Below, in pieces: positions 34,726 to 46,844 of a stretch of 64,000 bases of DNA (position 1 is its first letter; each line of letters opens with the position of its first letter). This stretch comes from Halicephalobus mephisto. Its lineage: Eukaryota; Nematoda; Chromadorea; Rhabditida; Panagrolaimidae. Both the position numbers and the translations under genes were made by a program. Below the pieces are notes generated by a model. It searched no databases and was not told where the DNA came from. It worked only from the letters and a program-made list of their open reading frames with translations. The stretch lies in assembly GCA_009193035.1 (NCBI GenBank), contig SWDT01000051.1:23023-87022 (forward strand), written 5' to 3'.

Positions 34726-35883
34726 ATTACGGTAATTGCGAAGGACAAACGTAAGAAAAATTTTAAAATTTTAAAATTAAAAAAAATATTTTTTTTCAGA
34801 ATTTGTATTTGTTACAAAACAAAAAATAAAATTAATTTTTTTAATTTTTGCGAAAATGAAGGTTTTTTTTGCGCCAAAAATCAGATACAAACGTCCCGAA
34901 TTTTGCAAATCAAAAATGATACTGTAGAAAATAAAAAAATGAAATTCACCATCTTCACAAGTGCCCTGAAGGACCAGATTACGGTATTTACAGATTACAG
35001 TATGTTTAAGAATATTTTTATCATCGATGTTTCGATTCTTGAAAATCTCGTCAGAATCAACCACGTCACTACCGTAATCTCGCCATTCGAAAATCCTACC
35101 ATCAGAGGATCCAGAAGGACTACAGTAAGACTCTACAGTAGTTCTTGTGGAGACAAAATGGTAGTCACTACAGTAGGTTAATTTTTAACATTTTTTATTA
35201 AAAATAAATTCAAAAATATTTTTCTAAAATAAAAATAAAAATAAATTCAAAAATATTTTTCTAAAATAAAAATAAAAATAAATTTTTTTTAGATAAAAAT
35301 AAATTCAAAAATATTTTTTTTAAATAAAAATAAAATTTAACTTTTTTTAAATTTAATAATTTTAAGATTTTTTAAAGAATAAATTTTGCACTTTTTGGTC
35401 CTAACTGGAAATTCTAGAAATTCCCCTCGAGACCAATTCAAAAAAACTCATTTTTTATTTTCATAATATTATTATTAATTACGAAATTATGCCTAAAAAC
35501 TTCCAAAAAAATTTATTTATTTTTATAATGTTATTTTTTAGAGAAATGCTCAAGAAATTTCAAATTTTTTTGAAGAAAATGTTTTATGGAAAACAGTAAA
35601 TAATTTTCTACAAAAAATTGAATTAAAAATTTTGGAAATTCTTCGGATGATGATCCAAATTCTTGCTGATGTTCTTCATATTGATATATCTCCTGATCTA
35701 CAAAAAAATTCAACAACTATTTCATCAACAACGACCACAACGGACTTGACCAGGACCCCTGTCCCGACCCAACCCAGTCCCTCATCAGAATCCTCAACAA
35801 CTACAGAACTTCCGTATCCTGTCCCGAACACCACGACGTCTGAACCTCCTTCGTCCACCGTAACCGAAGAAGACTGTATCTAA
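34726..35883 (+). CDS. Probable extracellular Thr/Ser/Pro-rich protein (5' end not found)
   Basis: Three exons join in phase: about 34726-34752 (ends CAAAC|GTAAG), 34800-35175 and 35542-35883. Encoded in order: a short Cys-containing start (GNCEGQTICICY) continuing into a Cys-spaced stretch that could be EGF-like, a ~90-residue beta-rich segment (FTIFTSALKDQITVFTDYSM), then a helix-prone segment and a mucin-like tail of runs such as STTISSTTTTTDL, with many Pro-Thr/Ser, ending EEDCI. The tail suggests O-glycosylation and an extracellular or cell-surface place. A signal peptide exon should lie upstream but I could not identify it. Family unknown; the first exon is the weakest part. Confidence 0.5.
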
Positions 35884-36008
35884 GAACTTCTTCTTTTGAA
35901 GGTTTATTAACCATTTCTAAATCTATCGCTATATCCGTTCCGATATCTCATACCGAAACAGCTTCCAAATCAACAATAAATCTAGTTTAAATTGAATAAT
36001 GAACTAAT

Positions 36009-37507
36009 CTATGCAGTGGCAGAAGCCGGCTGAGCATCAGGGGTACTTATGTTGTCGTAGATCTGCTTGACTTCTTCCAATTCTTGTAATTGTTCGTACA
36101 ATTTCTCCACGACTTCAGATTCAGCTTCAGAAAGACTAACAGGATGGATCGCGACCAGTTCAGTTTCGGCGGATTCCACAGAATAACCTTTTTCAGAAAG
36201 TCCAGCTTCAACTTTGCCCATGTTCAAAGCAGCAGTAACAAATTCTAGTTTGTCTCCATCTTCGTCTTCAATTTTTGTTACTTCTTCACAATCCAATTCT
36301 ATCGCCAGTTCTTCTACGTCCTCAACACGGAGAGGCTTCCCGGCAGCGTCCTTGGCCAATATGCGAATTATTCCTTTTTCTTCAAACCGATTACGCAAAC
36401 TGTCCGTGGCAAATCGAAAAGCACCAATCTGAAGTGGTGGAAATTAAAAATAACCACTGGAAAAAACTAGGTACTTTTCTGAAACAAGTTATGTCTAATT
36501 CTAGAAATAAAATTACATATTCAGAGTTCACTGTTTATTTTTGCGAAATTTTCTCCTATCATGAGAAAAGTATATAAAAATATAGATTTTCATATATCAA
36601 AAAGTCCAAAAAAGTAAACTCAGATTTACCGAATGAATTTTCAATAATTTTAGGTTTGTCAACTTTTTTAATTTTAATTACTATTTTTTACAATCAAGTA
36701 TATTTCTACTACTCTAGAATCAGAAAAGTATATAAAAATACAAATTTTCATATATCAAAAAGTCCGAAAAAGTAAATTCAAATTTATTGAACAAACTTTT
36801 ACCGAAAATTTTCAAACTTTTCTACTTTAATAAATACATATATTTCCCTCTAATTATACTTATCTAATTATTTTTTCGACCAAACAATAAAAAATAAAAT
36901 GCAAAATTTATGAATTTTCTAGATTATCTCGTTTCAGAAAAGTTTACTAAAATCAGGTTTTAAATTTCGGATATATTCTTTGAAAAGACGGAATTTGACA
37001 CATGGGTGACTTTAGAAGAGGGCTGGGGTAGTTTATTTTGAAAATTACTTACTTTTTTTAACGTTTTCGTCAGGACAGTTTGGATTTTGGTCCGTTTATC
37101 TCCCTCGGCTTCGACGATGAAGAAAGAACCAGAAGGACCGATCAAATCGAAATAAAACGTTTCATCCGGTTTGTTCTGAAATTTCATATAAACATTCAAA
37201 AACGAAAAAAATTTACTTTTAATTTTACAAGGTAATTGTTGAAAGTATCCAGAGACAATCCGGCCGTCTTGAATTCCATCTGAATATCGGACAACTTCTT
37301 GTTTAATTTTATGTCAAATCCATCTTGTCGAACAGCACTTTTAACTTTTTTCAGTAAAAAATTCATTTTTTGGGATTTGAGAAGATCGTTTTTGCCTTTC
37401 GTCGCCTTGATGTTCTGCCACTTGGAATGACCCTTCAGGATGGCAGGAGACGTCACGAAAGTCCTTCTCGACAACGTCAACATGGCCTTACCCAAGTTCA
37501 ACATCAT
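36009..37507 (-). CDS. TACO1: TACO1 (YebC/PmpR family), mitochondrial translational activator of COX1
   Basis: Three phase-0 exons: 37507-37217, 37175-37053 and 36428-36009, giving 277 aa. A mitochondrial matrix protein needed for efficient translation of the cytochrome c oxidase subunit I mRNA. The N-terminus is rich in Arg/Ser/Thr without acids (KAMLTLSRRTFVTSPAILKG), as for an import signal, and is followed by the family signature GHSKWQNIKATKGKND. Also seen: DGFDIKLNKKLSDIQMEFK, FYFDLIGPSGSFFIVEAEGD, and the acidic C-terminal domain FEEKGIIRILAKD. A TATTTTAG acceptor directly abuts the ATG, implying cis- or SL-splicing at that point. Intron 2 (36429-37052) contains a repeated segment. Confidence 0.93.
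36545..36810. repeat. ~165-bp direct repeat in TACO1 intron 2
   Basis: AGAAAAGTATATAAAAATA then TTTTCATATATCAAAAAGTC recurs at about 36560 and 36725. The CATATAT core resembles the palindrome array at 24185-24595. Confidence 0.7.
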
Positions 37508-37564
37508 CTAAAATAAAAAAATAAACGAAATAAAAGTAAAAGAAAAAACAATATATGAACTGAC

Positions 37565-38990
37565 AAAAGGAACGAAGAAGAAGAATTTTTTCGTTTCGGG
37601 ATTTTTTGAAAGAGACGTTCGTTCTTCAAATCTCACCTAATGATTATATTACTTTTTTTACTTTAATAGTAATCAAGTATTTTTTGTTATTTGAAAACTT
37701 AAAATAATTTAAAATTTAAAAAATAAATATATGAATTGCAATTTTTTTTCGTTTCGGGATTTTTTGAAAGAGACGTTCGTTTTTCAAATCTCACCTAATG
37801 ATTATATTACTTTTTCTACTTTAATAGTAATCAAGTATTTTTTGTTATTTGAAAACTTAAAATCAATTAAAATTTAAAAAATAAATATATGAATTGCAAA
37901 TTTTTTTCGTTTCGGGATTTTTTGAAAGAGATGTTCGTTCTTCAAATCTCACCTAATGATTATATTACTTTTTCTACTTTAATAGTAATCAAGTATTTTT
38001 TGTTATTTGAAAACTTAAAATAATTTAAAATTTAAAAAATAAATATATGAATCATAATTTTTTTTCGTTTCGGGATTTTCTGATCGAAATATTTTTCCTT
38101 CAAAATAATTATTATTTTTATTTTTCCATTTTTGTAGTAATTTAAAAAATATAAAATTATTACTGTTTTGAAATTTAGGTTTTTTCGTTCCAGGACCTTT
38201 GGATCGAAATTGCTCATCTGTCAAAGCTTACTCAACAATTTTGTTGGTTTTTCTACCTTAATAGTGATCAAATAAATATGAGGTCATCGCTACTTTAAAT
38301 TTTCAAAGTTGTTTTTTCGCTTCGGGACCTCTTAATCGAAGTGTTTGTCAATAAAAAATTCGTTTTTTGATTTTTGTTTTGGTAAAAATAAAAAAGTATA
38401 CTATTTTAAAATTAAAAATTAAACTAAAAATAAAATATAACAAAAATAATTTTAAAAGTTTCTTCGTTCCGAAACCGTTTTGAAATATTTTCTTTTCGAG
38501 ACTTAATTGTTTTTTTTACTTTAATAATAACTTAAAAAGTATGATATTCTATTATTTAAAAATTTTAAAAATGTGAATCAGCAAAAACCATTGAAAAAAA
38601 TTTCTTCGTTCCAAGACCCTTTGATTGGGATGTTTTCCCTTCGAGACCCAACTATTCTGATATCTTTAATTTAATAATAATAAAATAGATATAATCTTAC
38701 ACTATTTGAAAATTCAAAATTTTAAAAACCTAAAATAAATACAATAGATGTGAGTCAACAAAAACCACTGAAAAGGAAGTTTGTTTCGCTTCGAGACCCT
38801 CTGATTGAAATGCTCGCCCGTCAAGACGCACTTGTTTGTTGTGATCTGTCTCGCTCTAGTTTTGGCAGCAATCAAAACCGAACAGGTGAGAGTTCCATTT
38901 CCTCCAATTTCGGGAATAAACAAAAAAATAAAAATTTTTTTCGTTATAAAACTACTTTTATAACTTTGTTCTCTATTTATTAATCTCCAA
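37565..38990. repeat. 158-bp tandem repeat upstream of TACO1, decaying copies
   Basis: CGTTTCGGGATTTT occurs at 37592, 37750, 37908 and 38066, exactly 158 nt apart, with nearly identical unit text (GTTCTTCAAATCTCACCTAA). Further diverged copies continue to about 38990, recognised by TTCGTTCCRRGACC-type words. It lies 5' of TACO1, perhaps in a first intron or promoter. Confidence 0.88.
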
Positions 38991-38999
38991 GACAAACTT

Positions 39000-39275
39000 C
39001 ATAATATTACTTTTTATATATTACATTAATTTTTTTATATAAAATTTCTTATTTTTTATATATTAAATTTTATTTTTTATGTATTAATAATTTTTTTATA
39101 TGTTAAATTTTATTTTTTATGTATTAAATTTTATTTTTTTATGTATTAAATTTTATTTTTTTTTTATATATTAAATTTTATTTTTTATATATTAAATTTT
39201 ATTTTTTTTTATATATTAAATTTTATTTTTTTTATATATTAAATTTTATTTTTTTTTATATATTAAATTTCTTTT
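39000..39275. repeat. ~20-bp AT tandem repeat
   Basis: The unit TATTAAATTTTATTTTTT repeats about ten times. Confidence 0.85.
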
Positions 39276-39279
39276 GGTG

Positions 39280-39750
39280 AGGTTTAAAATTGATCAATAA
39301 TGAATTTTTTAAGACTATCGACCAAGGCAAGTTTACTCGTGATGACTCATACGTATTCTTTCGTGAAAGATTGCTGTTTTGATATTTTTTATCTTGCACA
39401 AAACTTTTCATATTCTCCGTGCCATTAAATTTGGTTTTATATGCTTAAAAGTTTTGTTTTAAATCTTAAAATTTTTCTAAAATATTTAAAATTCAAAATT
39501 TTTCTAAAATATTTAAATCTTAAAATTCTTCTAAAATTTTATTTTAAATCCAAAAATATTTTAAAAATCTTGTTTGACTTTCTAAAATGTTTTTTGTCCT
39601 ATTTTTGATTTCAAAATGTTTGAAAAAAATCAATTTTCATTTTTAAAATTCTTATAAAATCTTATTTTAAATATGCAAATTTTTAGTAAATTATATTTTA
39701 GATTTTTTATTAAATTATGTTTTAAATTTGGTTTTTTTACTGAATAATGT
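39280..39750. other. AT-rich spacer, nothing recognised
   Basis: Between two simple arrays upstream of the ARAP-like gene; no coding signal. Confidence 0.4.
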
Positions 39751-39754
39751 TTTA

Positions 39755-39925
39755 AATATTTATTTAATTATGTTTTAAACATTTAAATATTTATTTAATT
39801 ATGTTTTAAACATTTAAATATTTATTTAATTATGTTTTAAACATTTAATTATTTATTTAATTATGTTTTAAACATTTAATTATTTATTTAATTATGTTTT
39901 AAACATTTAATTATTTATTTATGTT
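39755..39925. repeat. ~30-bp tandem repeat just upstream of the ARAP-like gene
   Basis: ATTTAATTATGTTTTAAACA repeats five to six times and ends in the GTTTTAG acceptor before the coding exon. Confidence 0.85.
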
Positions 39926-39937
39926 TTAGATCCTAAG

Positions 39938-42900
39938 ATGATGGAGAAAATAGAGAAGCCGATTCCTAAGCCACGGAAAAACCCACCGTCTGCTCTGAAT
40001 GTCATTGATCTGACTGCCTACCCTGTCCTTGAACAATCTACGTCAGAACCCCCGGTTGATCCAGTGCCCCCTACTTCATCAAAAATCGAAAATCCGATTA
40101 AATTAAACCTGCCTTTTAATGGACGATTTTCATCAGCATCTTCAATTTCATTTTCTTCTTCGTCTTCGAGTCCCAGTACCCCTCCGGAATCTTCCACGAA
40201 CGGGAAATCTATATATCCATCTTTATCCTTGGAGAATTCCGAAAGTCAGAGTGGTTGTGTATCCCCTCCGGCTGTGCCTCCGCCCCCTAGGTTGCCGCCC
40301 CATTTCGCGCTTCCTCTGGGACCTCCGCCACCTATCCCCCCCAGGGTCCCCAAGGAGAAACCCCTCCCGGCTACTGTAGACCCCCTTCCAGTTACTGTAG
40401 ACCCCCTCCCGGTTACTGTAGAACCCCTTCCAGTTACTGTAGACCCCCTCCCGGTTACTGTAGAACCCCTTCCGGCTACTGTAGAACCCCCATCTCCTGT
40501 TTCTTCCGAATTCACCGTCAAAACCGAAAACGACGAAAATTCGGACATTCAAGAACTTCTAGAATTCGCCTCTGTTCAGAACTCCAAATTCGCCGAAGAT
40601 TCTGATTCTTACTGGCCTGAAGTCAGTCTCGGAAGTTTTGACGATGATGAATCACATGAAAAAAATTTATTTAATTCTATTTTTACAAAATCTCAAGACA
40701 TCTCTGTCGTCGCCAAAGCAGAAGGCGAAGCGATTTGTCTCTGCGGATGGGTCCTTCTGAAGCACACGAAAAAGGATTTCAGACGATTATGGGCTTCAAT
40801 CCGACAACGTCAACTGCTCTTCATGGCCACTGACGAGGTAAATTTTGATTTCCAAATTATAAAATTAATTTTTTTTAAAAATTGTCTAAAAACAAAAATT
40901 TTAGGAATCTAGAAAGTTTCAGAATTTAAAATTTTAGGTATTCCTTCCAGGACCAAAATATTATAAAAAAAATTATTTTATGACGAAATTGTCTCGAGAC
41001 GAATTTCTTTAACTTCCTAGAAATTACAGTAATCTCTGAGATGACTGATTTTCTTGATAGTTATTTCATAATCTTTCGCGATTTCGTAATTTATTTTTCG
41101 AAAATGTCTTCTCTAAGTAGATCTGAAAACTTCTAGATTACGGTATATGTGAAAGAGATTTACGGAGTCTATACTTCTTCTACTGGACGGGACCAGATGT
41201 AGATAGTAGCAAGTCGTAGCCAAAAGATATAAAAAAAGCCAAGTTTTATGTCTTAAAAAAATTGGCAATAATAATTACAAAAATTTTCTTGTTTTTTTCT
41301 TTCGTTGCGAGACCTTTCTTTCTTTCGTTGCGAGACCCTTCTTTCTTTCGTTGTGAGACCTTTCTTCCTTTCGTTGCGAGACCTTTCTTTCTCCGTTTTT
41401 CCTCTTTTACGTGGGCGCAAAACACGTATTTTTTGGCTTTCTTTTTATTTTTTATTTTTTTTTATCTTCAACTCTGTCGACAGTATATAAGGTGTACATT
41501 CATCTATCGATCCTCCAGGATTAAAGTTCACATATGAAATTATCAATATACATCTTAGAAGTCCTAATTTGCATTACAGTAATTTTCAAAAATAATTGAT
41601 TTTAAATAAAAATAAAAATTTCAGGAAGAATGTCCCATCCTCGGACCGTACGATTTGTCAAAGTTGTTATTCGTCGGAAAATCGACCGAAAACGCCAGCG
41701 ACATTCTCGTTTGTCTTCAAATTATTCCGAAAAAAAAAGAAAACAATTTCGAAATTCTCAAATTTGCTCCAGAATCCAACTTTGCTTACTGGATAACTCT
41801 ACTCGCAAAAGTTTGTAATTTTAAAAATAATAATTTAAAAAAAAATAAAAATTTAATTTTTATAAAAAAGTAATAATTTCAATTTTAAAAAAAACTTAAA
41901 ATTTTTTAGAAAATATTTATTTTTTTTAGATATTTAAAAATTTTAATTTTTTCAAAAAATATTTTTTATTTTTTTTTTATATTTAAAAATTTTTTAAAGA
42001 TTTTAATTTTTTCAAAAAATATTTTTTATTTTTTTAATAATTTTTCTTTTTTCAGTGCAATTGTCCCAGTTACAGTATCCTGAATGAAGCTATTACAACT
42101 ATAGACACTGGAAGTAGGATATTCGTCCGGGAGGAGGTTACGGGGCTCTGGAACGAGAGTTTCATCTACACCAAAGAAAACACATTTTATTATTTCATTT
42201 TCCAAGAGGACGTTATCAAGGAATTAGACATGCGAAAATTCACCCAGATAAAAATGAAAATGCCTTTGGCTGATTACTGTAATCACGTTTGTCGTTCTCA
42301 AGAAGGCCCGCTTTTGGTCGTCCTCGACGGGTCTTCGTTGTACATCCAGAGTCAGAACGATTCTGGAACGAAAATGTGGTTCAAATTCCTCGAAGCCCAA
42401 CTTCGAAGACCGACGAGATACTTGTCCGACTGCAGATTGACTTCAGATGACATCCCCGTCGTCGTGGATAAGTGCATAAAATTCGTCTCAACTTACGGTA
42501 TCAAACAAGCAGGATTATACAGAAGAAACGGACCTAATTCTGAAGCTAGGGCGATTTTTGAAGCTCTTAAAAACGATCCGTTCGGGACACATTTAACTCC
42601 GAAAAATGACGAAACAATCAACGCGATTGCTGACGTTTTGCGGACTTTTTTCAGACAACTCGAAAGTCCCCTGATCCCGGTGGAGATACAACCTGAACTT
42701 TACAACATTTGCGACAGATACCGTAATCCTTTGAGGAAATACGGTCCTCCGGAAGACAACACCTACAACGAGAGGTTGATGCGAGAGAAATCCCAAGATT
42801 ACAAATCCGCAATTGAAACATTTCCGAAAATCCACTACAATACGTTGAAAAAACTCATCGATCACTTGATTGAAGTTAATTCTTTCGAAGCAGAAAACAA

Positions 42901-44547
42901 AGCTTCTGTGGACAACCTCTCCAGAGTCTTCGGTCCTACCATATTCAGTGTGGACAAATCCGACGAAAATCCGACAAGTCAATTTTCGCGGACAGGACTT
43001 CAGATCTGCGTCATGAGGGATTTGTTGGAAAATTTCAGCGAGATTTTTGAAATTCCGCTTCAGAAGAAATCCGTAACAATAACGGAAGCATTTGAATCCA
43101 AATATGGCAGCAAACCGAGAGCAGAAGGATTCTTGATTCCTGTGCATTTGTTCGAAAAAGACAATCAATGTTTCAACGTCCAATCGAACTGGACTGCAGA
43201 ACATGTAATCGAATATAAGCTCCAGAATCTGAAGTCAGACACCACTTGCGGGTATGCATTGTACGAAGTCCTCAAAAATGGATCACTCGAAAGACGGATC
43301 GGGGATCGCGAAACTATAAACAACATTGCTCTCGTCAGATGGCTCAACTGGGAAGCTACTGATTCTTTTTTGCTTCTGAAACGAGAATACACAACTTTCA
43401 ATCCAGCTGTAAGTTAAAATATTGAAAATTTAATTTTTTTACTGTAATTTAGAATACTCGGCCATTCGCCGAAGACATAAAAATAAGCGAACCGGGATCG
43501 AAAAGTTTCAAAACTGCTCAACTCCGGATCGAAAGCGGACAAAAAATTCAACAATTCCCCAAGGTTTGTTACAGTACTTTAATAATAAAAAATATATCCT
43601 CAAAAAAGTACTTTGATGTCAGATTTTCCATAGTATCCATATATACTTCCATACAGACAAAGAAGGTATATTAAAACGATTCGAACGTATCGAATATATC
43701 ACTGTTCATGTGTCGAGACATTGAATATAATGCAGCGATATTAACTTAATGCATTCGATAAATTAGAACTGTTCTAATATATCGCTACACTATATATCAT
43801 GTATCTATTTTTGTGTGTATCTAATTTTTATTTCTTTAAAGTAAATACAGGGTTCTCTACTCCATGTAACCCTGATTTAGAGTCTCCGAAATCCATCTAA
43901 GGAAAATGCTACAAAGTTGATTTCGAAATTACCAGAATACAAAATAATTCAAAATTGTTATTTAGCTTACTGTAGATCCCATAAGGGTCCTAGAATTCGC
44001 GTCTAAACAATTTCGTAGTGAATTTCGCTTTTAATAATAATTATAATATTGTAATTTTGATTGTCTTTAAAAATTCATATAAAAGCTAAACTTTTCTCCT
44101 TTTTGGTTCCAACTGGAAAGTTCTAAAATTTCGTGTCAGGATCATTTCGTGAAAAACTTCAGTTTTGAGTTTTATGGCTGAATGATTACAGAATGTATAT
44201 CTGTGATTTTCAATTCCGAAAGTTCTCGTCGAGACAATTTCGTAAAAATTTTATGATTTTTATACTAATGTTATTTATTAATTTCATTCCAGGGTGAAAA
44301 ACTTTCAAAACCTCAAAAAGAATGGCCGATTGACGAAACCATCTGGTTCCTCGGGAATTGCGAAAGGAAGTACCCTTTGAATTACCCTTACACTTGCACA
44401 TTCCTCTTGAAGTCTGGCAAGTACAACATAAAACATGCCGGATACTGTGTGGCCTTCGTCGATGAAGTCCAAAGAACTCAATGGCTCAATGCAATTACTG
44501 TTTGTCAACGGGATTATTCTCCCATTGTACTTGTTCCTGATCTGTAG
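39938..44547 (+). CDS. ARAP-like PH/RhoGAP/RA/PH protein without visible ArfGAP domain
   Basis: Five phase-0 exons: 39938-40837, 41625-41810, 42056-43408, 43453-43563 and 44293-44547, giving 934 aa. It should stimulate GTP hydrolysis by a Rho-family GTPase at membranes. Order: proline/serine-rich N-terminus (~1-240, with IPKPRKNPP and other SH3-type sites); a six-copy 7-residue repeat PLPVTVD/E at ~142-184; a first PH domain (CLCGWVLLKHTKKDFRRLW); a second PH domain (VLDGSSLYIQSQND); RhoGAP with arginine finger in GIKQAGLYRRNG and FGPTIFSVD; a Ras-association domain (EAFESKYGSKPRAEGFL to ALYEVLKNGSLERRIGD); and a last PH domain (CTFLLKSGKYNIKHAGYCVAF). This is the C-terminal half of ARAP; SAM, PH1-2 and the ArfGAP zinc finger are not seen in this exon set. 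Upstream exons are possible since an acceptor precedes the ATG. Confidence 0.87.
41295..41395 (+). repeat. 25-bp tandem repeat in intron 1 of the ARAP-like gene
   Basis: TTTCTTTCGTTGCGAGACC repeats four times with few changes. The GCGAGACC word also appears in decayed repeats elsewhere in the window. Confidence 0.85.
43640..43825. mobile_element. MITE-like element in intron 4 of the ARAP-like gene
   Basis: Palindrome-rich segment with ATTAAAACGATTCGAA, GATATTAACTTAATGCATT and AGAACTGTTCTAATATAT, ending in TTTTTGTGTG. It resembles the element at 17925-18165. Confidence 0.5.
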
Positions 44548-44591
44548 CTGCAATTACTTCAATGTCGTCTTTACACTTAATCATACAATGA

Positions 44592-45099
44592 GACCTAGGA
44601 TTATAGAATAATTCTTTGTAAGTACAGTGATAAGAGAGTGATAAGGAGATACTGTAGATTGGGGGATTCTTCTGAATGAGGACCACAGGTTATTAGAAAA
44701 GTCAGTATGCTGTGTGATTCAAGAGTTATGGCAGAAGATTCGAAATTTTTCGTCGTGGAAATTGTAGAATTCCAGGTTTCGAAAAAAATCGACTTTTCTG
44801 TTGTAAATTCCTAACCATACAGTACAGTAATGTGGTAATCTAAGGTATTTCGAAGAAGACCTGCAATGTGAGTTATTGGAGAATTCTGGATACCTTCTGC
44901 TTCAGAAGTCGTGTCAGAAAACACGAATTTCTTGTTTAAAAAAGTCGATATCTTCTACAACAACTTCTGAAGTATACTGTACACAGAATTCTCTGATAAC
45001 TTACATTCTCGACCTCATTAAGATCTTCACAATCTACAGTATCTCTCTGTCGCTCTAAAACAACCTTATAATTTATCTAAAATCCTAAACCTTGCTGTA
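44592..45099 (-). mobile_element. ~510-bp foldback MITE, copy 1 (minus), in ARAP-like 3' region
   Basis: Nearly identical over most of its length to 58031-58548 but in the opposite orientation. Inner inverted repeats GGAGATACTGTAGATTG and CAATCTACAGTATCTCTCT lie within longer imperfect ends (ATCCTAGG/AAATCCTAAACC). It begins 45 bp after the ARAP-like stop codon, so it probably supplies that gene's 3' UTR. Confidence 0.85.
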
Positions 45100-45984
45100 T
45101 ATCATCGGGTTTTCGAAACTTCCATTTAGCCATGCCTTTGCAAGTTTCCTAAATATCATATTCCAAATTTTATGATCATTGATATCTGGTGTATCTGTCC
45201 CTGTATCGAGATATCGCAGTTGTTATCTTTTCTACAGCTGCTGTAGATCCGGATTTACTCTTACAAGGTGCTATTAACGTTATTTTTAATAAAAAAGTTA
45301 AAATTAATTTGTAAAAATTTGACAATTTTCACATTTTAAAAAAATTTCGTTATTTAAATTTTTATAAAAAGTTAAATTTTTTTTATTTAAAATTATTTCA
45401 CTTTTTTTATAAAAATAAATATAAATTTTTCGAATAAAATAATAATTTTTAAAAATCAATAACTCAAAAAATTAAATTTTTAAACTTAAAATTATTTTTT
45501 TTGAGAAAAATTTAATTTCAATAAAATATAAATTTTTTTTTCTAGAAAAAGCTTAAATGATAAAATTTTTTTTTTGTTTTTTTTGTTTTTTTTTTACAAA
45601 AATTCCACATCAAGGTCGTGCCGGTCTCCGAAATTTTTTTTGTTTATTTTTCGTCGGTCAAACCACAGTATTTTTGAGTAATAATAATTTTATAAAAAAT
45701 TTCAAATTTTTTTGAATATTGCCAGAGGGATGTTTTGAACCTATTTGGTCAAAGAACAAAAATTTTAAATTTTTTAAAATATTTTTTTTTCTCCGCCCAA
45801 ATCAGCCGGTTTAGTTTTTTTTTCTGTTGCTTCTTTGGTCGTGCCGCTTTGTTCATGTCACCTCCCGAGAACTTGGGGGCTCTTAAAAATAAATAGAGAA
45901 TATCCTAGATAAACTTTTTTTTAAAAAAGTGTTTTGCAATTTTGTATTTTTTTTAATCAAAATTGACAGTCAAAGATCGAAATT

Positions 45985-46290
45985 TAAATTTTCGTGTCGA
46001 GACTATATTTTTAGAAATTTAGAATTTTCTTGTTAAGACATATTTTCAGAAATTTAAAATTTTCGCGTTGAGACCATATTTTTAGAAATTTAGAATTTTC
46101 TTGTTAAGACATATTTTCGGAAATTTAGAATGTTCGTGTTGAGACCATATTTTTGGAAATTTAGAATTTTCGTGTTGAGATACATTTTCGGAAATTTAGA
46201 ATGTTCGTGTTGAGACCATATTTTTGGAAATTTAGGATTTTCGTGTCGAGACATTTTTGGAAATTTAGAATTTTCGTATTAGGACATCAC
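45985..46290. repeat. ~40-bp tandem repeat, seven copies
   Basis: The unit is GAAATTTAGAATTTTCGTGT followed by TGAGACCATATTTTT, with small changes. Confidence 0.85.
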
Positions 46291-46844
46291 TCATAAATTT
46301 TGTTTTGATTTGAAAAATCTGAAAAAGTTCAAACCATTTTTTGAAATAAAAAATTAGTTTTATTGCACAAAGTCCAAACTTCGACTTCGAACTGACCGTC
46401 AATTCGATAAAACGGAACATTGTGGTTCGTATGATCAATGTTGGAGATCAAAGTTGAAAATTAAAATTTTCCACTTTTAAACAAAATTTACAAATCATGT
46501 TTGAATTTTAAAAATCTATCTAAATTCAATTATCAACTTAAACAAAGTCGATTTTTAAATTAAAAAATTTGCAAATGTTTCTTAACACGAAAAATTCGAA
46601 TTCCGACCCCGAACCTTGAGTTCCAATTTCGATAAAATAGGACACTGGTGGTCACAGCTGTTCCGATTGTTGGTTTTTTTAAACTAAAAGTTCTTAAACA
46701 TCTTTTTTCGCGCCTTGTCGCCTGAGGGAGACATTCAATAAGATAAATAATTCCTGAATTTTGGATCTAGGACATTTCGCCAATAAAGTTTAGTTTTTTA
46801 TGAACAGGTTTGTTTGTTTTATTCATGAATGTAATTTTTGATCT

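Noticed and set aside
40223..40552. Minus-strand Gly/Ser-rich ORFs
   Set aside because: They are antisense shadows of the proline repeat in the ARAP-like gene.
41262..41537. Phe/Arg-rich ORFs with RPFFLSLRD repeats
   Set aside because: Product of the 25-bp intron repeat between ARAP-like exons 1 and 2.
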